Of a stretch of 64,000 nt of DNA, positions 17,173 to 25,937 are shown one piece after another. The notes beneath the pieces were generated by a model. The model saw only the letters and a program-made list of their open reading frames with translations. It was not told the origin of the DNA and did no database searches. Origin of the DNA: Mycolicibacterium bacteremicum. Lineage in GTDB: Bacteria > Actinomycetota > Actinomycetes > Mycobacteriales > Mycobacteriaceae. The stretch lies in assembly GCF_002086115.1 (NCBI RefSeq), contig NZ_MVHJ01000011.1, forward strand, positions 62,001-126,000, read 5' to 3'. The translations under genes were made by a program, and so were the position numbers. Numbering within the stretch: the first letter of the stretch is position 1; every line of letters begins with the position of its first letter.

Positions 17173-17520
17173 TCAGCCTCCGGACACGCAGAAGGCGTTG
17201 CCCTCCGGGTCGGTCAGCGTCACCCACTGGAACTCCTCGCCGAAGCTGTTGCGACCGGTCTCCGTGGCGCCCAGGGCGACCAGTCGTGCGACCTCGGCCT
17301 CCTTGTCGGCGGCGTGCAGGTCCAGGTGCACCTTGTTCTTGCCGGGCGTCGGGTCGGGCACCCGCTGGAAGCCCAGCGCCGGGCGACCCTCCTGGGCCAC
17401 CATGACGAATTCGCCTGGGGCGACGGCATTCACGTCACCGCCGGCGGCCTTGGACCACCAGTCGGCCAGGCCATCGGGGTCGACGCAATCGAACGTGATC
17501 ATCTCCACACTCAGGGTCAT
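17173..17520 (-). CDS. VOC/glyoxalase-fold protein
   Basis: A 115-aa two-module vicinal-oxygen-chelate protein (Rv0801 type). The N-terminal half starts MTLSVEMITFDCVDPDGLADWW and the second half ends VTLTDPEGNAFCVSGG; HLDLHAADKEAEVARL is the central strand-helix. The metal ligands expected are a His in the central strand and an acidic residue in the last. The specific substrate is unknown. A leaderless -10 TAGGGT (minus strand, 17527-17532) lies exactly six bases before the ATG. Confidence 0.75.
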   Translation of the reverse strand: MTLSVEMITFDCVDPDGLADWWSKAAGGDVNAVAPGEFVMVAQEGRPALGFQRVPDPTPGKNKVHLDLHAADKEAEVARLVALGATETGRNSFGEEFQWVTLTDPEGNAFCVSGG

Positions 17521-17593
17521 GGCATGACCCTAGGACACCCCGGTGACAACCTCAGCTGGATTGGGCGGTGCCGCCGGTGGGCACTAACCGAGC

Positions 17594-18196
17594 ATGCAAC
17601 GGCTGGTCTTCGACGGACACATCGCGGGTTTCGGTACCGAGGCCGGGGTGCGGTTCGTGGTCGGGGTGTGGCGGTCCTCGCCGTTCGGCGGCTTCGCCGA
17701 CGTGATGGTGCAGACCACCGACGATGTACGCGTCCTGCTGGCCCCCAGCGACGAGGTGGCCGAGTTCGTCTCGGCCACCTACTCCTTCGACTCCGTGCAG
17801 GTCGGCCCCGTCACGGCCGATCTACAGGCCGGCCGGCTCACGGTGCGCACCGCCGAACTCGATGTCGCGGTGGGCCTGGGTGGCCCGGCCCGGTTCGACG
17901 GGCTGCTGCGGCTGGTGCCCGCGCCGTTGGCACGCGCACCGTGGTGGCTGCGGGTGATCAACCCGATCGCCGGGGTGCTGGTGCCCGGCGTGCACACCGC
18001 GGGCACCGCGGGAAACGGCCGCCGGGAGTACTACGGGGTGCACCGCACCCGGCGCATCGAGTCGGTGTCGGGGACGTTCGAGGGCACCGCGCTGGGCGGG
18101 TATGCCGACCTGCACCCGCCGGTGGCGTTCGGGTTCTCCTCGGCGCCGACGGATCCGCAGCTGGTGTCCGTGACCACGACGATCGACCTGCCCTGA
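17594..18196 (+). CDS. Conserved hypothetical protein (200 aa)
   Basis: A 200-aa protein, soluble and beta-rich, with a repeated pattern: residues near 26-38 (WRSSPFGGFADVM) and near 160-172 (FEGTALGGYADLH) look like two related strand-turn units. This suggests an internally duplicated fold of roughly 100 residues. A single hydrophobic stretch (LRVINPIAGVLVPGV) is too weak for a sure membrane segment. I do not recognise the family. It diverges from the VOC gene and converges on the M18 aminopeptidase. Confidence 0.6.
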   Translation: MQRLVFDGHIAGFGTEAGVRFVVGVWRSSPFGGFADVMVQTTDDVRVLLAPSDEVAEFVSATYSFDSVQVGPVTADLQAGRLTVRTAELDVAVGLGGPARFDGLLRLVPAPLARAPWWLRVINPIAGVLVPGVHTAGTAGNGRREYYGVHRTRRIESVSGTFEGTALGGYADLHPPVAFGFSSAPTDPQLVSVTTTIDLP

Positions 18197-18446
18197 TCGT
18201 CGTGATCGCCGACGTGCGCGGCGCGGGCGGCAGTCCGAGAAAGATGCTTGCCGAGTCCCTTGAGCGAGATCGACGTGAGGGTCGCCGGTCCACAGGATCC
18301 GGGCCGATCGACAACCATGGGGCCGGTCTCGCGGCGAGTTCCGTCTCACGGTCGTCCGATCCGGCGGGTGGAGCGCAGTCCACGACCCTGGTGTCGATCT
18401 CGCGCAAGCGTCCAGCGCGATACCTGCCGCCGGGTACGCCGCGCGC
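18197..18446. other. 250-bp convergent intergenic region, no gene seen
   Basis: The region lies between the ends of the 200-aa gene and the M18 aminopeptidase. No start with a ribosome-binding site or -10 element is visible on either strand; open frames on the minus strand run into the neighbouring gene and are Arg/Ser-rich shadows. Short GC-rich inverted repeats are present but none is outstanding. Confidence 0.4.
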
Positions 18447-19730
18447 TTACGGCGTGAGGAAGGCCTGCAGCGCCGCGGAGTAGGCAGCGACATCGTGGGC
18501 GCCCATCACCTCACGCGCCGAGTGCATGGCCAGCTGCGCCGCGCCGACGTCGACGGTCGGAATGCCGGTGCCCGCGGCGGTCATCGGCCCGATCGTCGAA
18601 CCGCAAGGCAGGTCGGCGCGGTGCTCGTAGCGTTGCAGTGGCACCCCGGCCTGTGCGCACGCCAGCGCGAACGCTGCCGCGGTGCGGCCGTCGGTGGCGT
18701 AGCGCAGGTTGGGCTGCACCTTGAGCACCGGCCCGCCGTTGACCTCGATGAGGTGGCCGGGTTCGTGACGCTCCGGGTAGTTGGGATGGGTGGCATGGGC
18801 CATGTCGCCGGAGGCCACCATCGACTGCGACAGCCGGCGCAGGAAGTCCTCCCGGTTGCCCCCGGCCACCAGGGTGATCCGTTCCAGCACCGTCAGCAGC
18901 AGGTCGGACTGGGCGCCGTGGTCGGACTGCGAGCCGACCTCCTCGTGGTCGAACAGCGCCAGCACCGGCACCTGGTCGGTCGGCTCGGCGGCCAGCAGCG
19001 CTTCCAGCCCGGCATGGCAGGTGGCCTGGTTGTCCAACCGGGGGGCGCTGACGAAGTCGCCGGCCACGCCGGTGACCGCCGACGGGGTCAGGTCGTGGAT
19101 CATCAGGTCGAAACCCAGCACATCGTGCTCGGCCACCCCGGCCTGCGCGGCGACGTAGCCGAGGAAGGAACGCCGATCCCCGGTGCCCCAGACGGCGTTG
19201 ACGTGGCGCTGCGGATCCAGGCTGACACCCTTGCGGTCCTCGGAGAGGTGGATCGCCAGCTGTGGCACGCGCAGGATCGGCTCGTCGATGCGGACCAGGC
19301 GGTGCTCGATCGTCGCGCCTGTGCCGATCCCCCGGTCGCTTCGCTCCTGCCCGCCGACCCGCACCGACAACCGGCCGCTGATGCCGAGATCGCGGTCCAG
19401 CCAGGAGTTCAGCCAGGCTCCGCCGTAGGGCTGCAACGCGACCACCTGCCAGCCCGCGACGACCCGGTCGGGGTGCTGCTTGACCCGCAGGTTGGGACTG
19501 TCGGTGTGGCCGCCGACGATGCGGAAGGGCGTGTCCCCGACACTGGAGTCCCAGGCGACCAGCGATCCCGCACGGATGACGAAGAACCTGCCGGCGGCCG
19601 GCCAGGCGTCGGCCTCGGACAGTTCGGTGTACCCGGCCGCGGTGAGTTGCTGCGCCGCGGTGGCGCAGACGTGGAACGGCGAGGGCGACGCGTCGATGAA
19701 TGCACACAGACTCTGGGGGCTAGCTGCCAT
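18447..19730 (-). CDS. pepC: M18 family metallo-aminopeptidase
   Basis: This 427-aa aspartyl-aminopeptidase-like enzyme corresponds to Rv0800/PepC. Metal-binding motifs are in place: GGHTDSPNL (His, Asp), [18 protein letters not shown] (Glu pair) and a final His in QLAMHSA. It removes N-terminal acidic residues from peptides in the cytoplasm. An insertion-like stretch [13 protein letters not shown] (around 19312-19350) has the base pattern of a short dispersed repeat (GGAGCGAAGCGA). It diverges from the DyP gene across 50 bp. Confidence 0.9.
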   Translation of the reverse strand: MAASPQSLCAFIDASPSPFHVCATAAQQLTAAGYTELSEADAWPAAGRFFVIRAGSLVAWDSSVGDTPFRIVGGHTDSPNLRVKQHPDRVVAGWQVVALQPYGGAWLNSWLDRDLGISGRLSVRVGGQERSDRGIGTGATIEHRLVRIDEPILRVPQLAIHLSEDRKGVSLDPQRHVNAVWGTGDRRSFLGYVAAQAGVAEHDVLGFDLMIHDLTPSAVTGVAGDFVSAPRLDNQATCHAGLEALLAAEPTDQVPVLALFDHEEVGSQSDHGAQSDLLLTVLERITLVAGGNREDFLRRLSQSMVASGDMAHATHPNYPERHEPGHLIEVNGGPVLKVQPNLRYATDGRTAAAFALACAQAGVPLQRYEHRADLPCGSTIGPMTAAGTGIPTVDVGAAQLAMHSAREVMGAHDVAAYSAALQAFLTP

Positions 19731-19780
19731 CTTTGTATCTTGACCCGCGCACCGGCCGTGGGTGGCGCTAGGGTCGCCAT

Positions 19781-20812
19781 GTGTCTGAGCCGCTGCCCCA
19801 GGAAGTCGTCAATCCGTTGACGTCGGCGGCCATCTTTCTGGTCGCCACCATCGACGACGGCGGCGAACAGACCGCCCGCGATCTGCTGCCCGAGATCTCG
19901 GGGATGGTCAGCGCCATCGGATTCCGCGATCCGTCCAAGAAACTCTCCGTGGTGACCGGTATCGGGTCACACGCCTGGGACCGGCTGTTCGACGGGCCGC
20001 GCCCGGCCGATCTGCACCCGTTCATCCCGCTGACCGGCGAGCGCCACCACGCGCCGGCGACACCCGGTGATCTGCTGTTCCACATCCGCGCCGAGACCAT
20101 GGACGTGGCCTTCGAACTGGCCGGTCGGCTGGTCGAGGCGCTCGACGGCGCGGCGACCGTGGTCGACGAGGTGCACGGGTTCAACTACTTCGACAATCGT
20201 GATCTGCTCGGTTTCGTCGACGGTACCGAGAATCCCACCGGGGCCACCGCGGAGAACGCCACCCGGATCGGCGCCGAAGACCCCGAGTTCGCGGGCGGGT
20301 GCTACGTGCACATCCAGCGCTATGTACACGATATGGCGGCGTGGCGGGCGTTGCCGGTCGACGAGCAGCAACGGGTGATCGGGCGCACGAAGTTCGACGA
20401 TATCGAGATGGATGACGATGTGAAGCCGTCGAATTCGCATATCGCGCTGAACGTCATCACCGATGCCGAGGGCAACGAGCTGAAGATCGTGCGTCGCAAC
20501 ATGCCCTACGGCACCGTCGGCAACGGCGAATTCGGCACGTATTTCATCGGGTACTCGCGCACGCCCGCGGTGACCGAGCAGATGCTGACCAACATGTTCA
20601 TCGGCGACCCGCCCGGCAACACCGACCGGATCCTGGATTTCTCGACCGCGGTCACCGGCGTCATGTTCTTCGTGCCCACCATCGATTTCCTCGATAATCC
20701 TCCGCCGCTTCCGATTCCGGAGCCGGCGGCCGCCGTACTCGATCAGCCGGCCGGCCCGGCACGTACCGACTTCTCGCTTGCGATCGGCAGCCTGAAAGGA
20801 ATCCGTCCATGA
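19781..20812 (+). CDS. DyP-type heme peroxidase with encapsulin-targeting tail
   Basis: A 343-aa dye-decolorizing peroxidase of bacterial type (Rv0799c). The distal motif GFVDGTENP carries the catalytic Asp, followed by a distal Arg, and the proximal heme His is in RYVHDMAAW. The C-terminus, after a Pro/Ala-rich linker, ends [14 protein letters not shown], the consensus cargo-loading peptide for encapsulins. The enzyme should therefore reside inside the nanocompartment encoded immediately downstream. Expression is predicted to be leaderless (TAGGGT 19769-19774, six bases to GTG). ATGA overlap couples it to the encapsulin gene. Confidence 0.95.
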   Translation: MSEPLPQEVVNPLTSAAIFLVATIDDGGEQTARDLLPEISGMVSAIGFRDPSKKLSVVTGIGSHAWDRLFDGPRPADLHPFIPLTGERHHAPATPGDLLFHIRAETMDVAFELAGRLVEALDGAATVVDEVHGFNYFDNRDLLGFVDGTENPTGATAENATRIGAEDPEFAGGCYVHIQRYVHDMAAWRALPVDEQQRVIGRTKFDDIEMDDDVKPSNSHIALNVITDAEGNELKIVRRNMPYGTVGNGEFGTYFIGYSRTPAVTEQMLTNMFIGDPPGNTDRILDFSTAVTGVMFFVPTIDFLDNPPPLPIPEPAAAVLDQPAGPARTDFSLAIGSLKGIRP

Positions 20813-21606
20813 ACAACCTGTACCGCGATCTGGCCCCCATCACCGAATCAGCCTGGACCGAGATCGAATTGGAGGCCACCCGGACCTTCAAGCGGCATAT
20901 CGCCGGTCGGCGGGTGGTCGACGTGAGCGCACCCGGCGGTCCGGTCACCGCGGCGGTGAGCACCGGCCATCTGCTGGACGTGGCCTCCCCCGGCGACGGG
21001 GTGATCGCCCATTTACGCGAGGCCCGGCCGCTGGTGCGGCTGCGGGTGCCGTTCACCATCAACCGCCGCGAGATCGACGATGTCGAACGGGGATCGCAGG
21101 ATTCGGATTGGGATCCGGTCAAGGACGCGGCCAAGAAGCTGGCCTTCGCCGAGGACCGCGCCATCTTCGAGGGTTACGCCGCAGCGTCTATCGAGGGCAT
21201 CCGCAAGGCCAGCTCGTGCCCGAACCTGGCGCTGCCCGAGGATCCGCGCGAAATCCCCGACGTCATCAGCCAGGCGCTCTCGGAGCTGCGCCTGGCCGGT
21301 GTGGACGGCCCGTACAGCGTGCTGCTGTCGGCCGATGTCTACACCAAGGTCAGCGAGACCACCGCGCACGGCTATCCGATCCGCGAGCACCTCAACCGAC
21401 TGGTCGACGGTGAGATCATCTGGGCACCCGCCATCGACGGGGCGTTCGTGTTGTCTACCCGCGGAGGCGATTTCGACCTGCAGCTGGGCACCGATGTGGC
21501 GATCGGCTACCTGTCCCACGACGCCGACACCGTGCAGCTGTACCTGCAGGAGACGTTCACGTTCCTGGCGTACACCGCCGAGGCCGTCGTCGCCCTGAGC
21601 AGCTAG
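20809..21606 (+). CDS. Encapsulin shell protein (CFP29-like)
   Basis: This 265-aa family-1 encapsulin has the HK97 phage-capsid fold and matches mycobacterial Cfp29 ([20 protein letters not shown] start; IFEGYAAASIEGI; AYTAEAVVALSS end). Sixty copies assemble into a roughly 24-nm shell that houses the DyP peroxidase and, in M. tuberculosis, other cargo. The ATG overlaps the DyP stop by four bases, so shell and cargo are translated together. A palindromic repeat begins nine bases after its stop. Confidence 0.96.
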   Translation: MNNLYRDLAPITESAWTEIELEATRTFKRHIAGRRVVDVSAPGGPVTAAVSTGHLLDVASPGDGVIAHLREARPLVRLRVPFTINRREIDDVERGSQDSDWDPVKDAAKKLAFAEDRAIFEGYAAASIEGIRKASSCPNLALPEDPREIPDVISQALSELRLAGVDGPYSVLLSADVYTKVSETTAHGYPIREHLNRLVDGEIIWAPAIDGAFVLSTRGGDFDLQLGTDVAIGYLSHDADTVQLYLQETFTFLAYTAEAVVALSS

Positions 21607-21614
21607 CCCCCCTT

Positions 21615-21683
21615 CCCGCCGAGCGTGCGTGTCTGCACCCCGACACGCGGGTACAGGTCAGAGAATGCGCACGCTCGCCGGGA
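21615..21683 (+). repeat. Intergenic palindromic repeat, copy A
   Basis: Fifteen-base arms at 21615-21629 and 21669-21683 are complementary with one mismatch (core GAGCGTGCG/CGCACGCTC). The outer 28 bases (21615-21642) are the reverse complement of 22058-22085 in copy B with only two mismatches. It lies directly after the encapsulin stop. Confidence 0.75.
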
Positions 21684-21687
21684 TGAG

Positions 21688-21813
21688 TCAGGCCGGAGCC
21701 AACAGAGAGAACAGCTGGTCGCCGTCACATACGTTGCCGGGTTGGCCGGCTCGTCCGAGGTCGAACTGACTCCCCTGCCCGGCCGAGTCGGTGGAGATGA
21801 AGAATCGCGGGGT
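21688..21813 (-). pseudogene. Possible gene remnant (C-terminal fragment)
   Basis: Between the two palindromic repeats, the minus strand has a frame of about 41 codons with coding-like third-position GC, ending LFSLLAPA and TGA at 21688-21690. It contains TDSAGQGSQFDLGRAG and PGNVCDGDQ, which read like a genuine protein tail. An in-frame TAG at its upstream end and the lack of a start make it at best a decayed fragment. No family is recognised, and chance cannot be excluded. Confidence 0.25.
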
Positions 21814-22022
21814 CTATTGCGCCAATCGGCGACGTGCCACCGCGGCGTGGCGGTCAGACCAGACCGCCGATCCACGTACACAGATTCAGCATCACTGCCC
21901 CGGATGGCGACCAGGCTGCAACCAGGTAGCCGATCACGGTCGAAAACCTACCGGTCTTCAGCCCTCGCCACCGGTGACAAGGTCAGACTGAAATCTGGTA
22001 GGTCGGCCCTGGTGGACATATT

Positions 22023-22085
22023 GCGAGCGTGCGCGAACTGCCGACCATCGCGGCGCGCCGGGCTGCAGACACGCACGCTCGCCGG
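22023..22085 (-). repeat. Intergenic palindromic repeat, copy B (inverted relative to copy A)
   Basis: Eleven-base perfect arms, GCGAGCGTGCG (22023-22033) and CGCACGCTCGC (22072-22082). The right end extends into 28 bases that match the left end of copy A in inverted orientation. It lies just past the convergent end of purQ (stop at 22093). The pair brackets about 340 bp of otherwise gene-free DNA. Confidence 0.75.
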
Positions 22086-22092
22086 GATGGGG

Positions 22093-22767
22093 TCAGGCCG
22101 TGAGCACCGCGTCGAGTGCCGAGTAGAACAGCCCCAGCCCGTCGTCGGACGGACCCGTCAACGGCTCGGTGGCGTGCTCGGGATGCGGCATCAACCCGAC
22201 CACGCGACCGTTGGCCGAGCTGATCCCGGCGATACCGCGCATCGAGCCGTTGAGGTTCTCGCGGTAGCGGAACACCACGCGCCCCTCGCCCTCGAGCTCG
22301 TCGAGCACTTCCTCGGATGCGACGTAGCGGCCCTCACCGGATTTCAACGGCACCAACAGATCGGCGTCCTGCTCGTAGCGGGTGGTCCACGCCGACGAGT
22401 TCGACGCCACCTGCAGCCAGACGTCGCGACAGATGAAATGCAGGCCCTCGTTGCGGGTCAGCGCGCCCGGCAGCAGACCGGACTCGCAGAGCACCTGAAA
22501 ACCGTTGCAGATGCCCAGCACCGGCAACCCGTTGCCGGCCGCCTCGACCACCGACCGCATCACCGGCGCGAAGCTGGCGATGGCCCCGGCGCGCAAATAG
22601 TCCCCGTAGGAGAAGCCGCCGGGCACCACGACCGCGTCCACACTCTTGAGGTCGGCGTCGGCGTGCCACAGGCTGACGGCCTCCCCGCCTGCCAGCCGGA
22701 CCGCCCGCGCGGCGTCGATGTCGTCGAGCGTCCCCGGGAAGGTGATGACACCGATCTTGCCGGTCAC
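22093..22767 (-). CDS. purQ: Phosphoribosylformylglycinamidine synthase glutaminase subunit PurQ
   Basis: A class I glutamine amidotransferase of 224 aa. The nucleophile elbow is [10 protein letters not shown] (Cys near residue 87), and the His/Glu of the triad are in MPHPEHATE near the end. It supplies ammonia to PurL. The GTG at 22767 overlaps the purS stop by four bases. PurL is encoded separately at 13.6-15.9 kb, so complex partners come from different transcripts. Confidence 0.95.
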   Translation of the reverse strand: MTGKIGVITFPGTLDDIDAARAVRLAGGEAVSLWHADADLKSVDAVVVPGGFSYGDYLRAGAIASFAPVMRSVVEAAGNGLPVLGICNGFQVLCESGLLPGALTRNEGLHFICRDVWLQVASNSSAWTTRYEQDADLLVPLKSGEGRYVASEEVLDELEGEGRVVFRYRENLNGSMRGIAGISSANGRVVGLMPHPEHATEPLTGPSDDGLGLFYSALDAVLTA

Positions 22768-23003
22768 GAATTTTCCCGGCTCACCGAGAACTCCTCGATG
22801 ACGGTGTTCGCCAGCAGCGACTCGGCGATCTCGTGCAGCGCCTCGTCCGACACCGAATCGTCGACCTCGAGCTCGAACCGCTTGCCTTGGCGCACATCGG
22901 CCACGCCGCCGTGGCCGAGCCGGCCCAGCGCGCCGACGATGGCCTGTCCCTGCGGGTCGAGGATCTCGGCTTTGGGCATCACGTGCACAACGACGCGGGC
23001 CAC
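22764..23003 (-). CDS. purS: Phosphoribosylformylglycinamidine synthase subunit PurS
   Basis: This 79-aa ferredoxin-like-fold protein ([20 protein letters not shown] start, [10 protein letters not shown] in the middle) dimerises to bridge PurQ and PurL. The GTG at 23003 is chosen because AAGGAG lies just upstream and the length equals other mycobacterial PurS proteins; the frame extends to 23105 but that part overlaps the divergent MBL gene. Coupled to purQ by GTGA overlap. Confidence 0.92.
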   Translation of the reverse strand: MARVVVHVMPKAEILDPQGQAIVGALGRLGHGGVADVRQGKRFELEVDDSVSDEALHEIAESLLANTVIEEFSVSRENS

Positions 23004-23081
23004 GGGCGCTCCTTCTTGGGGTGATACGGGATCTGGAACGGACATAACTCTACCGGCGCGCACTCGGGCCACAATGGAGCC

Positions 23082-23735
23082 ATGCAACTGACGCACTTCG
23101 GCCACTCGTGCCTGCTCGCGAGCTTCCCGGACGGGACCGGAACCGAGACAACGGTGCTGTTCGACCCCGGCACCTTCTCACACGGTTTCGAGGGCATCGA
23201 CAAGCTCGACGCGATCATGATCACCCACCAGCATCCCGACCACGCCGACACCGCCCGGCTGCCTGCCCTCCTGGAGGCGAACCCGCAGGCCAAGCTGTAC
23301 GCCGACCCCCAAACCGCCGTGCAGCTCGGTGGTGGCTGGCAGGCCGTGCACGCCGGTGACAGCTTCACCCTCGGCCACCTCACGGTGCGCGGGGTGGGCG
23401 GTACGCACGCGGTGATCCACCCCGAGCTGCCGGTGATCGACAACACGTCCTATGTCATCGGCGATGCCGATCACCCCGCGCGGCTGATGCACCCCGGCGA
23501 CGCCCTGTTCGTCCCCGGCGAACCGGTGGACGTGCTGGCCACCCCGGCCGCCGCACCGTGGATGAAGGTGTCCGAGGCCGTCGACTACCTGCGCGCCGTC
23601 GCGCCGAACCGGGCCGTGCCGATCCACCAAGGCATCATCGACCCGTCCGCCCGCGGCATCTACTACGGCCGACTGTCGGAGATGACCGACACCGACTTCC
23701 AGGTCCTCGACCCCGAGAACGGAACGCAATTCTGA
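23082..23735 (+). CDS. MBL-fold metal-dependent hydrolase (UlaG/Rv0786c-like)
   Basis: A 217-aa beta-lactamase-fold protein with the zinc motif THQHPDHAD (HxHxDH) near residues 47-55 and further ligands in MHPGDALF. It resembles the UlaG-like branch that includes lactonases and nucleases; the substrate is unknown. Start context is CACAAT six bases before ATG, a slightly degenerate leaderless arrangement. Its stop abuts the start region of a PAP2 gene, implying coupling. Confidence 0.82.
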   Translation: MQLTHFGHSCLLASFPDGTGTETTVLFDPGTFSHGFEGIDKLDAIMITHQHPDHADTARLPALLEANPQAKLYADPQTAVQLGGGWQAVHAGDSFTLGHLTVRGVGGTHAVIHPELPVIDNTSYVIGDADHPARLMHPGDALFVPGEPVDVLATPAAAPWMKVSEAVDYLRAVAPNRAVPIHQGIIDPSARGIYYGRLSEMTDTDFQVLDPENGTQF

Positions 23736-24364
23736 GCCGGCACCAGTTCCTGCTGTGGTGGCCGCCGATCGGGATCGCGGCCATGGTGGCGCTCGGCCTG
23801 ATCGTCGGCGACGGACCGACCCCGTTCGACGACTTCGCGCTGACCGTCATGCAGTGGATCCTCGGCCCCGACCCCCACTGGATGCTGTGGTTCAGCTGGG
23901 GCCTGGCGATGATGGTGACGCTGGCAGTCGCCGTGCTGATCGCCCTGTTCCGCCGACGCTGGCGGCTCGCCCTGGTGGTCGCCCTGTGCCCGCCGGTCTC
24001 GTTGATCCTGACGCGTGTGCTCAAGCCGCTGTTCGGCCGGTACAAGGGTGATGCGCTGGCGTACCCGAGCGGGCACACCACCGTCGTCATCACGGTGATG
24101 TCGATGTTGGTGCTCGCCGCCGGCTACCGCGTCTGGCTGATGGTGGCGGCCGGGGTCGTCATGGTGATCGGCGGCCTCAGCATGGCGGCCACCGATCTGC
24201 ACTATCTGACCGACAACATCGGCTCGATGTTCCTGACGTCGGCCACGGTCTGTCTGGCGATCCTGGCCGCGGGGCCTCAGGCCGTCGCGCCGGCCGCGGC
24301 CCGGCCCGCCGCCCGCCCGGAGAACACACAGCCACCCAGGAACGTGCCCTCCAACGACCGGTAG
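23731..24364 (+). CDS. PAP2-superfamily phosphatase, membrane-bound
   Basis: About 210 aa with five or six membrane helices. The PAP2 signature is present: KPLFGRYKGD (motif 1-like), YPSGHTTVV (PSGH) and a later SMAATDLHYLTD with the catalytic His. Such enzymes dephosphorylate lipid or prenyl phosphates. The start is a problem: the homologous reading begins SRHQFLLWWPP, but the only codon there is CTG at 23731, overlapping the MBL stop as CTGA; the first ATG (23783) would cut into the first helix. The 3' end overlaps the convergent FAD dehydrogenase by 88 bp. Confidence 0.72.
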
Positions 24365-25920
24365 CCGTGCACACCGCCGCCACCGAACCCGGCGGCCTCA
24401 CCGGCGGCGTACAGCCCGTCGAACACCGCGCCGCCGGCGGTGATCACCCGGGCGTCCAGATCGGTCTCCAACCCGCCCAACGACTTCCGGGTCAGGATGT
24501 GCAGCTTCACCGCGATCAGCGGACCGGCCTTGGGGTCGGTGAGCCGGTGCGGCGCCACCACCCGGGCGACCCGGTCCGGCAGGTATTCGCGGGCCCCGCG
24601 GATGGCGGTGATCTGGCTGTCCTTGGTGAACTTGTTGACCACCTCGCGATCGCGTGCCGTCACCTCCGCCTCCACGGTGGCGTAATCCAGCGGTTGCACA
24701 TCGGGGACGGCGTTCATCTTGGACACCAACTCACGCAACGAGTTTGCGCTGACGAAGTCCACGCCGCGGTCGACGAAGGCGCGCACCGGCGCCGGGCCGC
24801 CGCCACGTCCGCGCGACAGCACATCGCGCACGCTACGGCCCGTCAGATCCGGATTCTGTTCCTGACCGGACAGCCCGAACTCCTTGGCGATGATCCGCGC
24901 GTTGAGCACGAACCAGGTGTAGTCCTGGCCGGTGGTGGTGATGTGCTCCAGCGTGCCCAGGGTGTCGAAGCCGGGGTACAGCGGCACCGGGAGCCGCTTG
25001 CCGGTGGCGTCGAGCCACAGCGACGACGGTCCGGGCAAGATGCGGATACCGTGGCTGGGCCACACCGGGTCGTAGTTGGTGATGCCCTCGGTGTAGTGCC
25101 ACATCCGGTCGCTGTTGATGATGCTGGCGCCGGCGGCCTGGCTGATCTGCATCATCCGGCCGTCGACGTGGGCGGGCACCCCGGACAGCAGCTGCTCGGG
25201 CACCCGCCCCATCCGGGCCGGCCAGTTCTTGCGAACCAGCTCGTGGTTGCCGCCGATACCGCCGCTGGCGACGATGACGGCCTGCGCCCGCAATTCGAAT
25301 TCGCCCACCGTGGTGCGTGACGACGGTGCACCGCGGGGCACATCCGAGGGCTCCAGCACCGCCCCGCGCACCCCGGTGACCGACCCGTTCTCGACGATCA
25401 ACTCGTCGACGCGATGCCGGTGGACGAAGGTGACCCGCGGCTGGCCGTGCAACCGGCGGGCGAACAGGTCGACCAGCGCCGGACCGGTTCCCCAGGTGAT
25501 GTGGAATCGCGGCACCGAATTGCCGTGCCCCAGCGCGCCGTAGCCACCACGCTCGGCCCAGCCGACCATCGCGAAGGTCTGCAGGCCGCGATCACGCAGC
25601 CAACTACGCTTCTCGCCGGCGGCGAAGTCCACATAGGCGTGCGCCCACTGCCGCGGCCAGTGGTCCTCCTCGCGGTCGAAACCGGCGCTGCCCATCCAGT
25701 CCTGCAGCGCCAGCTCGTGGCTGTCGCGGATCCCGAGGCGGCGCTGTTCGGGGCTGTCGACCAGGAACAGCCCGCCGAACGACCAGAACGCCTGCCCGCC
25801 GATGTTGGCGGCGTTCTCCTGATCGACGATCAGCACGCGGCGCCCGCGTTCGATCAGTTCCGCGGCGGCGACCAGCCCGGCCAGTCCCGCACCCACCACG
25901 ATCACGTCGGCGTCTGCCAT
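24277..25920 (-). CDS. FAD-binding dehydrogenase (Rv0785-like, KstD/fumarate-reductase fold)
   Basis: A 547-aa flavoprotein with the N-terminal dinucleotide motif VVGAGLAGLVAAAELIERG and an adenine-binding EN pair, plus a C-terminal GGAVFDGLYAAGEAAGFGGGGVHGYRSLEGTFLGG segment, as in 3-ketosteroid dehydrogenases and fumarate reductases. The actual substrate of this mycobacterial subgroup is not established. The ATG at 25920 gives a clean family start; longer frames run into the DUF2334 gene, whose stop is 17 bp upstream, indicating an operon. Confidence 0.85.
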   Translation of the reverse strand: MADADVIVVGAGLAGLVAAAELIERGRRVLIVDQENAANIGGQAFWSFGGLFLVDSPEQRRLGIRDSHELALQDWMGSAGFDREEDHWPRQWAHAYVDFAAGEKRSWLRDRGLQTFAMVGWAERGGYGALGHGNSVPRFHITWGTGPALVDLFARRLHGQPRVTFVHRHRVDELIVENGSVTGVRGAVLEPSDVPRGAPSSRTTVGEFELRAQAVIVASGGIGGNHELVRKNWPARMGRVPEQLLSGVPAHVDGRMMQISQAAGASIINSDRMWHYTEGITNYDPVWPSHGIRILPGPSSLWLDATGKRLPVPLYPGFDTLGTLEHITTTGQDYTWFVLNARIIAKEFGLSGQEQNPDLTGRSVRDVLSRGRGGGPAPVRAFVDRGVDFVSANSLRELVSKMNAVPDVQPLDYATVEAEVTARDREVVNKFTKDSQITAIRGAREYLPDRVARVVAPHRLTDPKAGPLIAVKLHILTRKSLGGLETDLDARVITAGGAVFDGLYAAGEAAGFGGGGVHGYRSLEGTFLGGCVFSGRAAGRAAAGATA

Positions 25921-25937
25921 GCCGACCAAACTAGCCG

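Noticed and set aside
17958..18407. 149-codon minus-strand frame near 18.2 kb
   Set aside because: Overlaps the 3' half of the 200-aa gene in reverse, Arg/Ser/Pro-rich, with no start signals.
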